In this document: positions 52,422 through 62,124 of the stretch, one piece after another
How positions within the stretch are numbered: position 1 is the first letter of the stretch
Layout of the letters: every line of letters begins with the position of its first letter
NCBI GenBank assembly: GCA_937949945.1
Contig: CALFEQ010000029.1
Coordinates: 67,171-131,170, forward strand
Direction of reading: 5' to 3'
Origin: an uncultured Myxococcales bacterium
Lineage (GTDB): Bacteria; Myxococcota_A; Polyangia; Polyangiales; Polyangiaceae
Length of the DNA: 64,000 nucleotides
The notes under the pieces: generated by a model
The model's database searches: none
The model's input: only the letters and a program-made list of their open reading frames with translations
Told to the model about the DNA's origin: nothing
Position numbers and translations under genes: made by a program

Positions 52422-54590
52422 ATGAACGCATACCGGCTTCGCCTCGTGCTCCCGTCGTCCGTGCTCGTCCTCGCCGCGGCTTGCGGCGGAGAGGCCCCGC
52501 CGCCCGCGACGCCGGCCCCCGCGGCCCCGACCGCGACCGCGCCGCTCCCGACGAAAGAGGCGGCGCCGGCGCTCGCCGCCTTCGACGTCGATCCGGTCGT
52601 CGTCGGCCTCGGCAGGAGCACCGCGGGACCAGGAGGCCCCGGCGACGTGGAGCTCGCCCGGGCCGGCATCGAGCGGCTGTGCGACGAGAGCCTCGCGCGC
52701 GCGAAGGCCACGCTCGAAGAGATCCGCGCGCTCGACGGCGCGCCGGACGACGCGCTGACGTGGGACACCACCGTCGGCAAGCTCGATCGCGTCAACCTCG
52801 CCATCCGCAACGCGGGCGACTTCCCGGCGCTCATGGCCGTGGCGCACCCGGACGAGGGCGTGCGCGAGAAGGCGAAGCAATGCGAGCCGAAGGTCGACGA
52901 GCTCACGACGAGCATCTGGCTCGACGCGAAGCTCGCGCGCGTCATGAAGAGGTACGCGGCGAAGAAGGAGACGCTGTCGCCGCCGCGCGCGCGGCTGCTC
53001 GAGCACACGCTGCGCGACTTCCGGCGCAACGGCCTCGACCTCGACGAGAAAGGCCAGGCCCGCATCCGCGAGATCAACGCGGAGCTGACGAAGCTGGGCG
53101 TCGAGTTCGACACGAACCTCGCCGAGTCGCACCTCGGCGTCACGGCGACCCCGGCGCAGCTCGAGGGTCTGCCGAAGGAGTGGATCGCCTCGCACCCGCC
53201 GGGGCCGGACGGGAAGGTCCACATCACGACCGATTACCCCGACTACTTCCCGGTCATGCAGTACGCCAAGGACCGGAAGCTCGCCCTCGAGCTGTACAAG
53301 CAGTTCGAGAACCGCGCGGCGGACAAGAACATCCCGGTCCTCGACAAGATCCTCGCCCTCCGCGCCGAGAAGGCGAAGCTGCTCGGCTACGCGACGTGGG
53401 CGGACTACGTGCTCGAGCCGCGCATGGCGAAGGACGCGAAGACCGTCGCGGCCTTCCTCGAGGGCCTTCGCAAGCACATCGCGAAGAAGGGCCAGGCGGA
53501 GATGGCCGAGCTCAAGGCCGCGCACGTGCGCCTCGGCGGCAAGGCGACCGACACGATCCCGCCGTCCGATCGCCTCTACCTCGAGGATCAGGTGCGGAAG
53601 GCGAAGTACGGCCTCGACTCGCAGGAGGTGAGCAAGTACTTCGAGGTCCGCCGCGTGAAGGAGGGCCTCCTCACGATCACGTCGAAGCTGTTCGGCATCC
53701 AGTACCGCCCCGCGACCGACGCGCCCACGTGGCACCCGGACGTCGAGGCGATGGACGTCATCGACGCGAACGGCACGGTCCTCGGCCGCTTCTACTTCGA
53801 CCTGTACCCGCGCGACGCCAAGTACAAGCACGCGGCCGTCTTCAGCATCCGCGAGACGGCGAGGATGCCCGACGGCTCGCGCCTCATGCCCATCGCGGCG
53901 ATCGAGTGCAACTTCCCGAAGCCGGGCGGCGCGGCGCCGGCGCTCATGAGCCACTCCGACGTGGTCGTCTTCTTCCACGAGTTCGGCCACGTCCTCCACC
54001 ACATCCTCAGCGAGTCGGAGCTCGCGACGTTCGCGGGCACGAGCGTCGCGCGCGACTTCGTCGAGTCGCCCTCGCAGATGCTCGAGGAGTGGGCCTGGAA
54101 CAAGGACACCCTCGCCCTCTTCGCCCGTCACCACGACACGAACGAGCCGCTCCCCGCGAAGCTCCACGCGGCGATGCTGCGCTCACGCGGCTTCGGCCGA
54201 GCGATCGCGACGCAACGCCAGCTCTACCTCGCGGCCCTCGATCAGGCCTACCACACGCGCCCGCTGCCCTTCGACACGACGAAGGTCCTCGCCGAAATCC
54301 ACGACGCGTACATGCCGTTCAAGTACGTGGAGGGCACGCACTTCCAAGCGAGCTTCGGCCACCTCATCGGCTACGACGCCGGCTACTACGGATACCAGTG
54401 GGCCCTGTCGATCGCGCAGGACCTCTTCACCCGCTTCAAGAAGGAGGGCCTCATGAACCCGAAGACCGCGGCCGACTACCGTGCCGCGATCCTCGCGCCC
54501 GGCGGGAGCGACGAGGCCAGCAACCTGGTCGCGCGCTTCCTCGGCCGACCGCCCTCCGACGCGGCGTACAAGGCGTTCCTCCTCGAGTGA
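52422..54590 (+). CDS. M3-family oligopeptidase lipoprotein
   Basis: 722 residues. ATG 52422 opens a signal with lipobox LVLAAAC and a Pro/Ala linker. The catalytic zinc site is VFFHEFGHVLHH (HExxH, about 518-526), with a downstream Glu in EEWAWNKD as third ligand. Helical N-terminal half (DEKGQARIREINAELTKLGVEF) forms the other side of the cleft. This is the thimet/oligopeptidase F fold. The size and signal indicate a periplasmic enzyme that cleaves short peptides. It is convergent with a sulfatase-like gene (6 bp). Confidence 0.92.
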   Translation: MNAYRLRLVLPSSVLVLAAACGGEAPPPATPAPAAPTATAPLPTKEAAPALAAFDVDPVVVGLGRSTAGPGGPGDVELARAGIERLCDESLARAKATLEEIRALDGAPDDALTWDTTVGKLDRVNLAIRNAGDFPALMAVAHPDEGVREKAKQCEPKVDELTTSIWLDAKLARVMKRYAAKKETLSPPRARLLEHTLRDFRRNGLDLDEKGQARIREINAELTKLGVEFDTNLAESHLGVTATPAQLEGLPKEWIASHPPGPDGKVHITTDYPDYFPVMQYAKDRKLALELYKQFENRAADKNIPVLDKILALRAEKAKLLGYATWADYVLEPRMAKDAKTVAAFLEGLRKHIAKKGQAEMAELKAAHVRLGGKATDTIPPSDRLYLEDQVRKAKYGLDSQEVSKYFEVRRVKEGLLTITSKLFGIQYRPATDAPTWHPDVEAMDVIDANGTVLGRFYFDLYPRDAKYKHAAVFSIRETARMPDGSRLMPIAAIECNFPKPGGAAPALMSHSDVVVFFHEFGHVLHHILSESELATFAGTSVARDFVESPSQMLEEWAWNKDTLALFARHHDTNEPLPAKLHAAMLRSRGFGRAIATQRQLYLAALDQAYHTRPLPFDTTKVLAEIHDAYMPFKYVEGTHFQASFGHLIGYDAGYYGYQWALSIAQDLFTRFKKEGLMNPKTAADYRAAILAPGGSDEASNLVARFLGRPPSDAAYKAFLLE

Positions 54591-54596
54591 CGGCGC

Positions 54597-56498
54597 TCAC
54601 TCCGCGCGCGCGAGGCGGCAGCGCATCTCGAGGAGCACGTCCGGACGCTCTCGCGTGAGGTCGTGCTGCTCGGTCGGGTCCGACCGAAGGTCGAACAGCT
54701 CCGTGTAGCCGAGCGAGCGATGCTCGATGAGCTTGAAGCCGCGGTCGTCGACGAGCCCCTGCTGCTCGTCCTCCGGCGTGCTCACGAACAGGCGCGTCTG
54801 CGCCGCGCTCACGAAGGGCTGCCGTGTCGCGACGGCGAAGAGGTAGGGACCGACCTCGGTCGATCCGACGGGTAGGTCGGCCGGAAGCGCTCGCCGCTGT
54901 TCTTCGTCGTTGGCCCAGACGATCAACGGAACACGCGTCATCTCCTCGTACAGGTTGACCCCGTGGAAGGTCGCGCCGTGCTCGCCGAAGGCCTCCCCGT
55001 GGTCCGCGGTGAGCACGAGGACCGCGCTCGCAGACAGGTCTCGCTGCACGGTCTCGACGAGCCTCGCGACGGCGGCGTCCGTCCGGCGCATCTCCGCCAC
55101 GTATGCGGGCAAGTCGAGGAACTTCCAAGGCGAGTCGGGCACCTCGATGTACGGAGCGTGCGGATCGTAGTAGTGGACCCACAAGAAGTGGCGCCGACCA
55201 TCCGCAACCATGGCACGAAGGGCCGCCAGCGCTCGGTCGGTCGTCTCGTCGCTCGTCGTCGCGGTCCCGTCCTCCGCACGCGGCGCTAGCGTGTCGTCGA
55301 CGTGATCGAACGAGGCTCGTACGCCGCGCCCCTCGAGGATGTGACGGTGCGTGGCGATCACCGTCGAGGCGATCCCCGCAGCACGGAGCCTGTCGCCGAG
55401 GCGCTCCCCGTCGACGCGCTGCATGGCGTCGGTGCTCGGTAGCGTGGCCGGTGAGTTCGCGTGCGCGTCGAACCGGTACGACGACGATGACGCGAGCAAC
55501 CTCGTCAACTCCGGGCAGACGTCACGCAGCTCGTCGCGGTCGTGTCGGCCGAAGCCGCACCGAAACGAGTCGATCGTGACGAGCACGAGGATCCGGGGCC
55601 CGGCGTCGGCCGGAGCGACGGGCGGGTCCGGTCTCCCCGCCTCACGCGACGCTGCCGCTGCACCTTCGGTCTCCACGCCGTCGCACGACGGAGGCGGGAG
55701 GCGGAGGGAACGCCCGCCGGACCACACGCGATGTGCGAGCGTCCACGCCCGCCGGTGGACGGTGGCGTGCCTGACGATCTCGGAGGTCGCGTGACCGAAT
55801 CGCCCGCCCACGAGGGAGACCACCGCCCAGAGCGCCGCGACGGCCAGGAGGACACCCCGAGGGCGGAGCGTGCCCGGTCTCTGGACGTGGATGACGATGG
55901 AGAACCCGGCCAAGGAGATTGTGGCGGCAGCCAGGTGGAGCGAGAAGTACAAGTGAGGGTGCACGACCGCGTCGGCGATCGCACACACGATGCCGAGCCC
56001 CAGGGCCGACACGGCGACGACGCGACGAACGTTCACGCGTCGAAGGAAGGCCTCTCCACGCGGACCACGCAGCATGCGCGCGATGCCGAACATCGTGGCG
56101 GCGGCGCAAAGGAGCGTGATGGCGTAACCGTGCAGCGTCTTCCCCGACGTCGGAGGGTCCACCAAGAGGACGTTCGACAGATACGCTCCGACGAGCGCGA
56201 TCGCCCCGCCGCCGACGAGGATGCACAGCCAGAAGGCGTCCCTCCGACCGCGCCACCACCTCGCCGACAATCGACAGAGGACGCCCACGACGAAGCTCAC
56301 GACGACGGCCGGCACGAGCAGCGCGACGGCGCCGAGCAAGGCGACGTTGCGGTGAGCCCACGGGAGCTCGACGAGGGAGACGGCGGCAGCGGAGAACGCC
56401 GCGGCGGTCAGCACCGCGTACACGAGCTCGAGCCCGGATTTACGCTCGAGCTCCCAGCCTCTCACGTTGTGCTCGAGCGAGCCGACCGCGTTCGTCAC
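54597..56498 (-). CDS. Membrane-anchored sulfatase/phosphoglycerol-transferase-like hydrolase
   Basis: 633 residues, GTG start 56498. The first 250 hold about six hydrophobic segments, then a soluble C-terminal domain of the alkaline phosphatase superfamily. Metal motifs are present: VTIDSFRCGFG, NSPATLPSTDAM, WVHYYDPHAPY and VLTADHGEAFGEHG. The usual sulfatase CxPSR nucleophile is absent; the equivalent position (SPATLPS) suggests a Thr or Ser nucleophile as in LtaS/OpgE-type enzymes. So it may modify a lipid or glycan head group. It could also be a pseudo-enzyme. The topology suits action in the periplasm. Confidence 0.82.
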   Translation of the reverse strand: MTNAVGSLEHNVRGWELERKSGLELVYAVLTAAAFSAAAVSLVELPWAHRNVALLGAVALLVPAVVVSFVVGVLCRLSARWWRGRRDAFWLCILVGGGAIALVGAYLSNVLLVDPPTSGKTLHGYAITLLCAAATMFGIARMLRGPRGEAFLRRVNVRRVVAVSALGLGIVCAIADAVVHPHLYFSLHLAAATISLAGFSIVIHVQRPGTLRPRGVLLAVAALWAVVSLVGGRFGHATSEIVRHATVHRRAWTLAHRVWSGGRSLRLPPPSCDGVETEGAAAASREAGRPDPPVAPADAGPRILVLVTIDSFRCGFGRHDRDELRDVCPELTRLLASSSSYRFDAHANSPATLPSTDAMQRVDGERLGDRLRAAGIASTVIATHRHILEGRGVRASFDHVDDTLAPRAEDGTATTSDETTDRALAALRAMVADGRRHFLWVHYYDPHAPYIEVPDSPWKFLDLPAYVAEMRRTDAAVARLVETVQRDLSASAVLVLTADHGEAFGEHGATFHGVNLYEEMTRVPLIVWANDEEQRRALPADLPVGSTEVGPYLFAVATRQPFVSAAQTRLFVSTPEDEQQGLVDDRGFKLIEHRSLGYTELFDLRSDPTEQHDLTRERPDVLLEMRCRLARAE

Positions 56499-56635
56499 GT
56501 GGAGCCGTCGACCTTATCACGAAGAACCCGCATCGTTGCCGCATACCTGCTGCTCATCGGTGCCGCAGTCGCCGCTCGTCGGTCGCGCTGCGCGGGCGAT
56601 CTCTCGTCGAGCTTCACGCAGAACGGACAAGCTCC

Positions 56636-58021
56636 TCACTTCGGCGTGTTCCACCCGCCGACGCACGCGACGAGACGATCGCCCTCCTTCGGCCCCCACG
56701 TGCCCGGCTCGTACGTGTACGGCGGACGCGGATCGTGGAGGACGGCGTCGACGATCGCCCACGCGGCCTCGACGACGTCCTGGCGCGCGAAGAGCGTAGC
56801 GTCGCCGAGCATGGCGTCACCGAGGAGGCGTTCGTAAGCCTCCATGCGGCCGCCTTCGCCTTGGCCGGGCCGTTCGACGAAGACGAGCTCGCGCGGCGCG
56901 CCGAGCATCCTCTCGCCCGGCACCTTCGATCGCGCGCCGAGCGCGATCACGACCTCGGGGCCGAGGCGGAACCGGAGGTAGTTGCCCATCCGCGGAGGCG
57001 GCTCGCCGAAGACGACCGGAGGAGGGTTCTTCAGCTCCACCATGACCTCGGTGACGGTCATCGCGAGCGACTTGCCTGCGCGGACGAAGAACGGAACGCC
57101 CTCCCAGCGCCAGGAATCGACGTGGAGGCGGAGGGCCGCGTACGTCGCCACGGAGGAGCTCGGGTCGACCCCGGGCTCGTCGCGGTAGCCACGGAACTGC
57201 CCGCGGACCACGTCGTCCGGGCGCATCGGACGGATCGAGCGCAAGACCTTGGCCTGCTCGTCGCGGATCGCCTCCGCCGCGCTGCTCGACGGCGGCTCCA
57301 TCGCGACGTAGCTCGTGACCTGGAAGAGGTGGTTCTGGATGACGTCGCGGATGACGCCCGTCTCTTCGTAGAACCTGCCGCGCCCCTCCACGCCGAAGGA
57401 CTCGGCCATCGTGATCTGGACGTTCTCGACGTAGTGCCGGTTCAGGATGGGCTCGAGGAAGGCGTTCGCGAAGCGGAAGTACAGGATGTTCTGGACGGCC
57501 TCTTTGCCGAGGAAGTGATCGATGCGGAAGATGGCGCTCTCCGGGAAGAACCGGTGGAGCGTCGCGTCGAGCGCACGCGCCGAGGCGAGATCACGACCGA
57601 ACGGCTTCTCCACGACGACGCGCGCGCTCTCCGTGAGGCCCACCGCGGCGAGCTTCTCGATCACGGTCGAGAACATGCTCGGCGGTATCGCGAGGTAGTG
57701 GAGCGGACGCTTGGCCGCGCCGAGCTCCCGGCGGAGCTGCGCGAACGTCGAGAGGTCGGCGTAGTCGCCGTCGACGTAACGAAGCCTCGAGGCGAGCTCC
57801 GCGAACGCCGTCTCGTCGAGCCGCCCATGCGTCGTGATGCTCGACCGCGCGCGCTCGACGAGCCGCTCGCGCGTGTAGCCCGACTTCGCGACTCCGACGA
57901 CGGGCACGCAGAGGCGGCCGCGCCGCACGAGCGCCTGCAGCGCCGGGAAGATCTTCTTGTAGGCGAGGTCGCCCGTGGCTCCGAAGAAGACGAGCGCGTC
58001 CGAGGGCTCATGCGGGCTCAT
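56636..58021 (-). CDS. zwf: Glucose-6-phosphate dehydrogenase
   Basis: 461 residues. The nucleotide motif is LVFFGATGDLAYKKIFPAL, and the substrate signature RIDHFLGKEAVQN is near residue 167 (usually RIDHYLGKE). Middle segments VVVEKPFGRDL and GVIRDVIQNHLFQ match G6PDH. It oxidises glucose 6-phosphate to 6-phosphogluconolactone and makes NADPH or NADH. ATG 58021 opens the domain; the longer frame adds Arg-rich sequence. No pgl, gnd or edd/eda neighbours are present, so the gene is isolated from its pathway. It is divergent from the epimerase gene (74 bp). A terminator was not found. Confidence 0.96.
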   Translation of the reverse strand: MSPHEPSDALVFFGATGDLAYKKIFPALQALVRRGRLCVPVVGVAKSGYTRERLVERARSSITTHGRLDETAFAELASRLRYVDGDYADLSTFAQLRRELGAAKRPLHYLAIPPSMFSTVIEKLAAVGLTESARVVVEKPFGRDLASARALDATLHRFFPESAIFRIDHFLGKEAVQNILYFRFANAFLEPILNRHYVENVQITMAESFGVEGRGRFYEETGVIRDVIQNHLFQVTSYVAMEPPSSSAAEAIRDEQAKVLRSIRPMRPDDVVRGQFRGYRDEPGVDPSSSVATYAALRLHVDSWRWEGVPFFVRAGKSLAMTVTEVMVELKNPPPVVFGEPPPRMGNYLRFRLGPEVVIALGARSKVPGERMLGAPRELVFVERPGQGEGGRMEAYERLLGDAMLGDATLFARQDVVEAAWAIVDAVLHDPRPPYTYEPGTWGPKEGDRLVACVGGWNTPK

Positions 58022-58095
58022 TTGCCCACGGCGACGCAACTCGCGCGCCAGTCGGGGCGCGCGGACGCTTGCGCGGACCGGCGTGAACCTCGAAG

Positions 58096-59169
58096 ATGCG
58101 CTGCGCCTTGAATCCCCGCATCGCATCCCTCACGGCTCGCCGACTCGACGTCCCGATGCGGAAGCCCTTCGGCATCGCCGGAGGCGCGCAGCACCTTGCG
58201 AGGAACGTCCTCGTCACGCTCGAGCTCGGCGACGGAACGAAGGGATGGGGCGAGGGCGCCCCCTTCCCCGCGTTCAACGGAGAGACGCAGGAGCGCGTCC
58301 TCGCCGCATGCGCCAAGGCCGCGCCGCTCCTCGATGGCTGCGATCTCTTCGCCACCGAAGCCATCGTCGAGCGCGTCCGTCAGGCGTGCGCCGACGCGCC
58401 CTCGGCGGCCTGCGCGATCGAGACGGCCGTCGTGGACGCACGCGCGCGTCTGGCCGGCCGCTCGCTGCGCGACGTCTTCGGGGGCGCCGAGGAGACGCTC
58501 GTCACCGACGTCACGATCACGACCGGCACGGTGGAGGAGGCGTCCGCGGAGGCTCGGGCGTTCGCCGCCTTCCGGACGCTGAAGATCAAAGTGGGCGGCG
58601 GAGACGTCGACGCCGACGTCGCGCGCGTCCTCGCCGTGCGAGCGGCGCGCCCGGACGCACGCATCCTCGTCGACGCGAACGGCGGCTTCGCCGCCGAAGA
58701 CGCCGTCCGCTTCGCCCGCGATGCCGCTCGCGCCGGGATCGACCTGTTCGAGCAGCCGACGCCTCCGGGCGACTGGGACGCGCTCGCGGAGGTCCGGGGG
58801 AAGACGGGCCTACGGGTGGCGATCGACGAGTCCGTCACCTGCGCCGCCGACGTCGTCGAGGCGAAGCGACGCGGCGCGGCGGACGCCGTCAACGTGAAGA
58901 TCATGAAGTCGGGCATCTTCGAGGCGCTCGCGATCGTCGAGCGAGCACGCGACGAGGGGCTCGCGCTGATGATCGGCGGGATGGTCGAGACGCGGCTCGC
59001 GATGGGCACGTCCGCGTGCATCGCCGCGGGCGTCGGCGGCTTCTCGATCGTCGACCTCGACACGCCGCTGTTTCTCGCCGAGGACCCGTTCGAGGGCGGC
59101 TACGTGCAGGACGGCGAGACGATCGACCTCCGCCCCATCACCCTCGGTCACGGCGCGACGCCGCGCTGA
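58096..59169 (+). CDS. Enolase-superfamily dipeptide epimerase-like enzyme
   Basis: 357 residues. The barrel has all catalytic motifs: TLKIKVGGG (Lys pair, about 163-165), VDANGG (Asp, about 191), LFEQPTPPGD (Glu, about 217), AIDESVT (Asp, about 243) and NVKIMKSG (Lys, about 269). This is the Ala-Glu/dipeptide epimerase subgroup of muconate-lactonising-type enzymes. Likely role is L-Ala-D/L-Glu epimerisation in murein peptide recycling; other dipeptides are possible. ATG 58096 is 74 bp from zwf. Its stop touches the convergent gene's stop at TGATCA. Confidence 0.88.
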   Translation: MRCALNPRIASLTARRLDVPMRKPFGIAGGAQHLARNVLVTLELGDGTKGWGEGAPFPAFNGETQERVLAACAKAAPLLDGCDLFATEAIVERVRQACADAPSAACAIETAVVDARARLAGRSLRDVFGGAEETLVTDVTITTGTVEEASAEARAFAAFRTLKIKVGGGDVDADVARVLAVRAARPDARILVDANGGFAAEDAVRFARDAARAGIDLFEQPTPPGDWDALAEVRGKTGLRVAIDESVTCAADVVEAKRRGAADAVNVKIMKSGIFEALAIVERARDEGLALMIGGMVETRLAMGTSACIAAGVGGFSIVDLDTPLFLAEDPFEGGYVQDGETIDLRPITLGHGATPR

Positions 59170-59937
59170 TCAGGGCTGCTTCCGATAGACGTAGTGCCCG
59201 ACGTCGTTGCCGAGACGGACCTCGATCCGAATCGTGTCCGGGGTCGCCTCGTAGGGGAGCGAGAACTCCTCGGCGTAATCGGCGTAGTCGTGGCACACGT
59301 TCCTGAGCGACAAGCGGTTTTCGCTCGTCTCGAACACGAACGTCGAGCGCTCGGTCACGTAGCCGCGCTGCTCCGCGACGTTGTTCCACGTCTCGCCCTC
59401 CACGCGCACGGTCTCGCGCTGCGCGTCGAAGTTCGAGATCGAGCCCGCGTAGACGATGGTCTCGCTGAGGACGTACACGCCGTCGGTGATCGTCCCGCCG
59501 TGGAGCTCCGGGACGACCACGCCCGCACCACCTCCGCCGTCGGGCGCGCTCCCGCCCGCGGACGCGTCCTCGGGATCGGCATCCGGAGCGGCATCGCTCG
59601 GCTCGGCGTCGGGTCCCGCGTCCGCCGAGCCCGCGTCCTCCGCGCCTTCGCCGCCGTCGGCCGCGTCCGGCGGGTCGACGCCGCCGTCGAGCGACGTCCC
59701 GGCCGCGCGCGCCGGGACGGGCGCGCCCACGAGCTCGAGATCGTTGCACACGAGGCTCGGGTCCTCGTCGAAGACGACGTCCGGCGGACGTCGGGCCGCG
59801 TCGAGGGTCGACGAGGGCGACTGCCCCTCCCCGTCGCCCGAGCACCCGAGGAACGAGAGGGTGGTCCCCGCGGAGAGCGCGGCGCCGACGAGGACGACAC
59901 CTCGCAGCGCGCGACGCGGGAGCGGACGGGATCGCAT
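59170..59937 (-). CDS. Hypothetical lipoprotein with Asp/Ala-rich linker
   Basis: 255 residues. Signal ends LSFLGC. A long linker (about 45-140) of DAADGGEGAEDAGSADAGPD-type sequence is almost pure Asp/Ala/Gly/Pro. The C-terminal 110 residues form a strand-rich domain: GGTITDGVYVLSETIVYAGS, GETWNNVAEQRGYVTERSTF and IRIEVRLGNDVGHYVYRKQ. Two Cys (CNDLELV and NVCHDY) are the only others. The pattern looks like a small beta-barrel or lipocalin-like domain, with no family match. Stop codons of this gene and the epimerase share a TGATCA palindrome. Confidence 0.75.
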   Translation of the reverse strand: MRSRPLPRRALRGVVLVGAALSAGTTLSFLGCSGDGEGQSPSSTLDAARRPPDVVFDEDPSLVCNDLELVGAPVPARAAGTSLDGGVDPPDAADGGEGAEDAGSADAGPDAEPSDAAPDADPEDASAGGSAPDGGGGAGVVVPELHGGTITDGVYVLSETIVYAGSISNFDAQRETVRVEGETWNNVAEQRGYVTERSTFVFETSENRLSLRNVCHDYADYAEEFSLPYEATPDTIRIEVRLGNDVGHYVYRKQP

Positions 59938-60020
59938 CTTGGTCTTCGGACCAGTCTACAGCGGTCCAGCGTCCGGCACGTACTTCCGTGCGTCGTCCGC
60001 GCCCACCTTCCGGCGGTTCG

Positions 60021-61808
60021 TCAGTTCTTCTTCTCGGGCACGAAGAAGCTCGCGAGGAACTTCCTGCCGAACTGCTCGAACGCCTCCTGCGCCATCGTCT
60101 CGTAGACCTTCTCCTCGGCCTGGCCGGGAGGGAGCATCGGCTCGTCGTTCTTGAGGACGTGGGTCGGGGCGTGACGGAAGATGTCCGCCTTGAACTTGTA
60201 CGGCTTCGGGTCGCCCGGAATCACGAAGACCGCCTCGAAGAGGAAGTTCAGGCCGATGTAGGCGCCGCGCGGCCGCGAGCTCGTGTAGTGCTGCCCTTTC
60301 CAGTCGACCCAGTGCGTGATGAACAGCGTCGGGTCCTTCGCCTCCGGCAGCTCGGGATCCGAGACGACAGGCCCGACGACGACGTCGAAGAGCTCGGGAG
60401 CGAACCCGGCGTCGAGCTGGGTCGTCAGCGTCTTCCCCAACGCCGCCTCGCGCGAGACCGCGTGCTTGTCGTCGAAGTAGCGGGAGGGATAGGTGACGAC
60501 GCCCATGAAGTTCGGCGACTTCAGGATGAACTGATCGGCGCGCTCGAGCGTCGGCGACGGCTTGCGCTGGAAGCGCACCTCGACCTTTGGCCCGTGCTTC
60601 TCCGCATGCGCGAAGAGGCGCTCGACGAAGGCGATCGCGTTCTTGTCCCTCGTCGGAGCCTTCTTCTTGTAGGCCTCGAGCTCGCGCATGTAGACGGCGT
60701 GGATCGCGGCGCTGAGCTCCGGCTGGATGCCGTGCATCGGGTAACGCTTCGCGAAGTCCTGGAGCGCCGCGAGGGTGCCCGGCTGCTTCGCCTTCTCGAG
60801 CTCGGCGAGCATCGCGCGCCGGATCGACGCCGCGACCTCCTTCTCGATCTTCGAGTTCGGGTGGCTCGCCTTGTACTCGAGGAGGGCCTCCACCGTCCCG
60901 ACGCGCTCGGCATCGCGGAGCTCCGCGGTCGGGAGGCGGATGTCCGCGACCTCCGTCCGGTACTTCTTTCCGTGCTGGAGATAGAGGCGGTAGGACTTCG
61001 AGTCGTTCGCCTTCGTCGCGATCGCGTACATCCGGGTGTCGCTCTTGGAGTTGCGGAGCATCCAGAGCGTCGGGCCCAGGAGGACGGCGAAGCCCGCGGC
61101 GACCACGGGGCCGAGCTTGCCCCACGGCGGCAGCTTCATCTCGTAGGCGTCGCGGGGGCCGACCGGGCTCGAGAATCGCGGGTTGTGGAGCGGATCGACC
61201 GCGACGAGCTCCTTCGGATCCTCGGTCGCCTGCGCGTGCATCGCACGATCGCGCGCCGCCTGCACCTCTGCGACGATCTGCTGCGCGGTCTCCGGCTTGA
61301 CGAGCGGGAAGAGGAACTGGGCGCCGCCTGCGAACACCACCCGGATCGCCGTGCCCTGCACGTCGACGGCCGAGAGGTCCCGCGTCTCGTAGACACGGAA
61401 CTGATCGTCGCGCGCGTCGATGAGACACGCCGGGAAGAGGTAGACCCCCGACGTGTACGGCAGCGCGCGCTCACGGACGACGCGCGCGAACGCCTGCACC
61501 AGGCCGAACGCGAAGCCGAAGATCAGCGCGAGGTACAGCGGCAGGGCTTTGGCGGAGTGGATCGAGAGCGAGCTCTCGAGCGACCCGAACCCGATGCGGG
61601 CGACCACGACGAGCGCGACGAAACAGCCGGCGCTGACGCCGAGCCAAATCAGCTTCGTCGGCGTCCCTCCCTTCACCGCGAGGATGGGCGCGGGCGGGAA
61701 GCCGCTCATCACGGAACCGACGAAGCGGTCCTGGATGGGGCGCGGCAGCTTGTAGAAGTCGACGGCCTTCATCGGAAAGTCGACGGCCCCGAGGACCCGT
61801 CGCGCCAT
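60021..61808 (-). CDS. Membrane protein with a helical-repeat C-terminal region, function unknown
   Basis: 595 residues from ATG 61808 (ATG 61772 is possible). Three hydrophobic segments: LIWLGVSAGCFVALVVVARI, LYLALIFGFAFGLVQAF and LGPVVAAGFAVLLGPTLWML. Between the second and third lies a PH-like domain (YLFPACLIDARDDQFRVYET, TAIRVVFAGGAQFLFPL). After the third segment come short helical repeats similar to TPR-like units (ALLEYKASHPNSKIEKEVAA, ALQDFAKRYPMHGIQPELSA). A long C-terminal domain follows. I recognise no family. The gene stands alone. Confidence 0.75.
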   Translation of the reverse strand: MARRVLGAVDFPMKAVDFYKLPRPIQDRFVGSVMSGFPPAPILAVKGGTPTKLIWLGVSAGCFVALVVVARIGFGSLESSLSIHSAKALPLYLALIFGFAFGLVQAFARVVRERALPYTSGVYLFPACLIDARDDQFRVYETRDLSAVDVQGTAIRVVFAGGAQFLFPLVKPETAQQIVAEVQAARDRAMHAQATEDPKELVAVDPLHNPRFSSPVGPRDAYEMKLPPWGKLGPVVAAGFAVLLGPTLWMLRNSKSDTRMYAIATKANDSKSYRLYLQHGKKYRTEVADIRLPTAELRDAERVGTVEALLEYKASHPNSKIEKEVAASIRRAMLAELEKAKQPGTLAALQDFAKRYPMHGIQPELSAAIHAVYMRELEAYKKKAPTRDKNAIAFVERLFAHAEKHGPKVEVRFQRKPSPTLERADQFILKSPNFMGVVTYPSRYFDDKHAVSREAALGKTLTTQLDAGFAPELFDVVVGPVVSDPELPEAKDPTLFITHWVDWKGQHYTSSRPRGAYIGLNFLFEAVFVIPGDPKPYKFKADIFRHAPTHVLKNDEPMLPPGQAEEKVYETMAQEAFEQFGRKFLASFFVPEKKN

Positions 61809-62124
61809 CCTATCAGGCGTAGCCGAGATGGACGAGGTTCCGTGCAAGCTCGGCAGGGACGTGCAGAGAAGCCGCGAGTGTAGGCCCAGCTACGGTCGAG
61901 CACGCACCTGGCGAACGGTGGCGCGAGATCCCGGGTTTTGCCGAGGCGCCTCGGCGACAGCGGCGAGAAAGACCGAGAAAGCCCCGGCCTTCCTTGTAGA
62001 AGCGCTCATCGAAGGCCTTCGTGAAGGCGCGCTCGGCGAGGTCGGGCGCCGCACGATGGCGGGCGCGTGCCGGCGGAGCCGCGAGCCACGAGGACGCGAA
62101 CGCGCGCGGTGATAGGCTCTTGCC
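61809..62124. other. 316-bp gap, no gene seen
   Basis: I see no coding potential: all frames are Arg/Ala-rich and lack family motifs. It separates the divergent membrane-protein gene and the zinc-ribbon gene and should contain both promoters. No palindrome or promoter box stands out. Confidence 0.6.
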
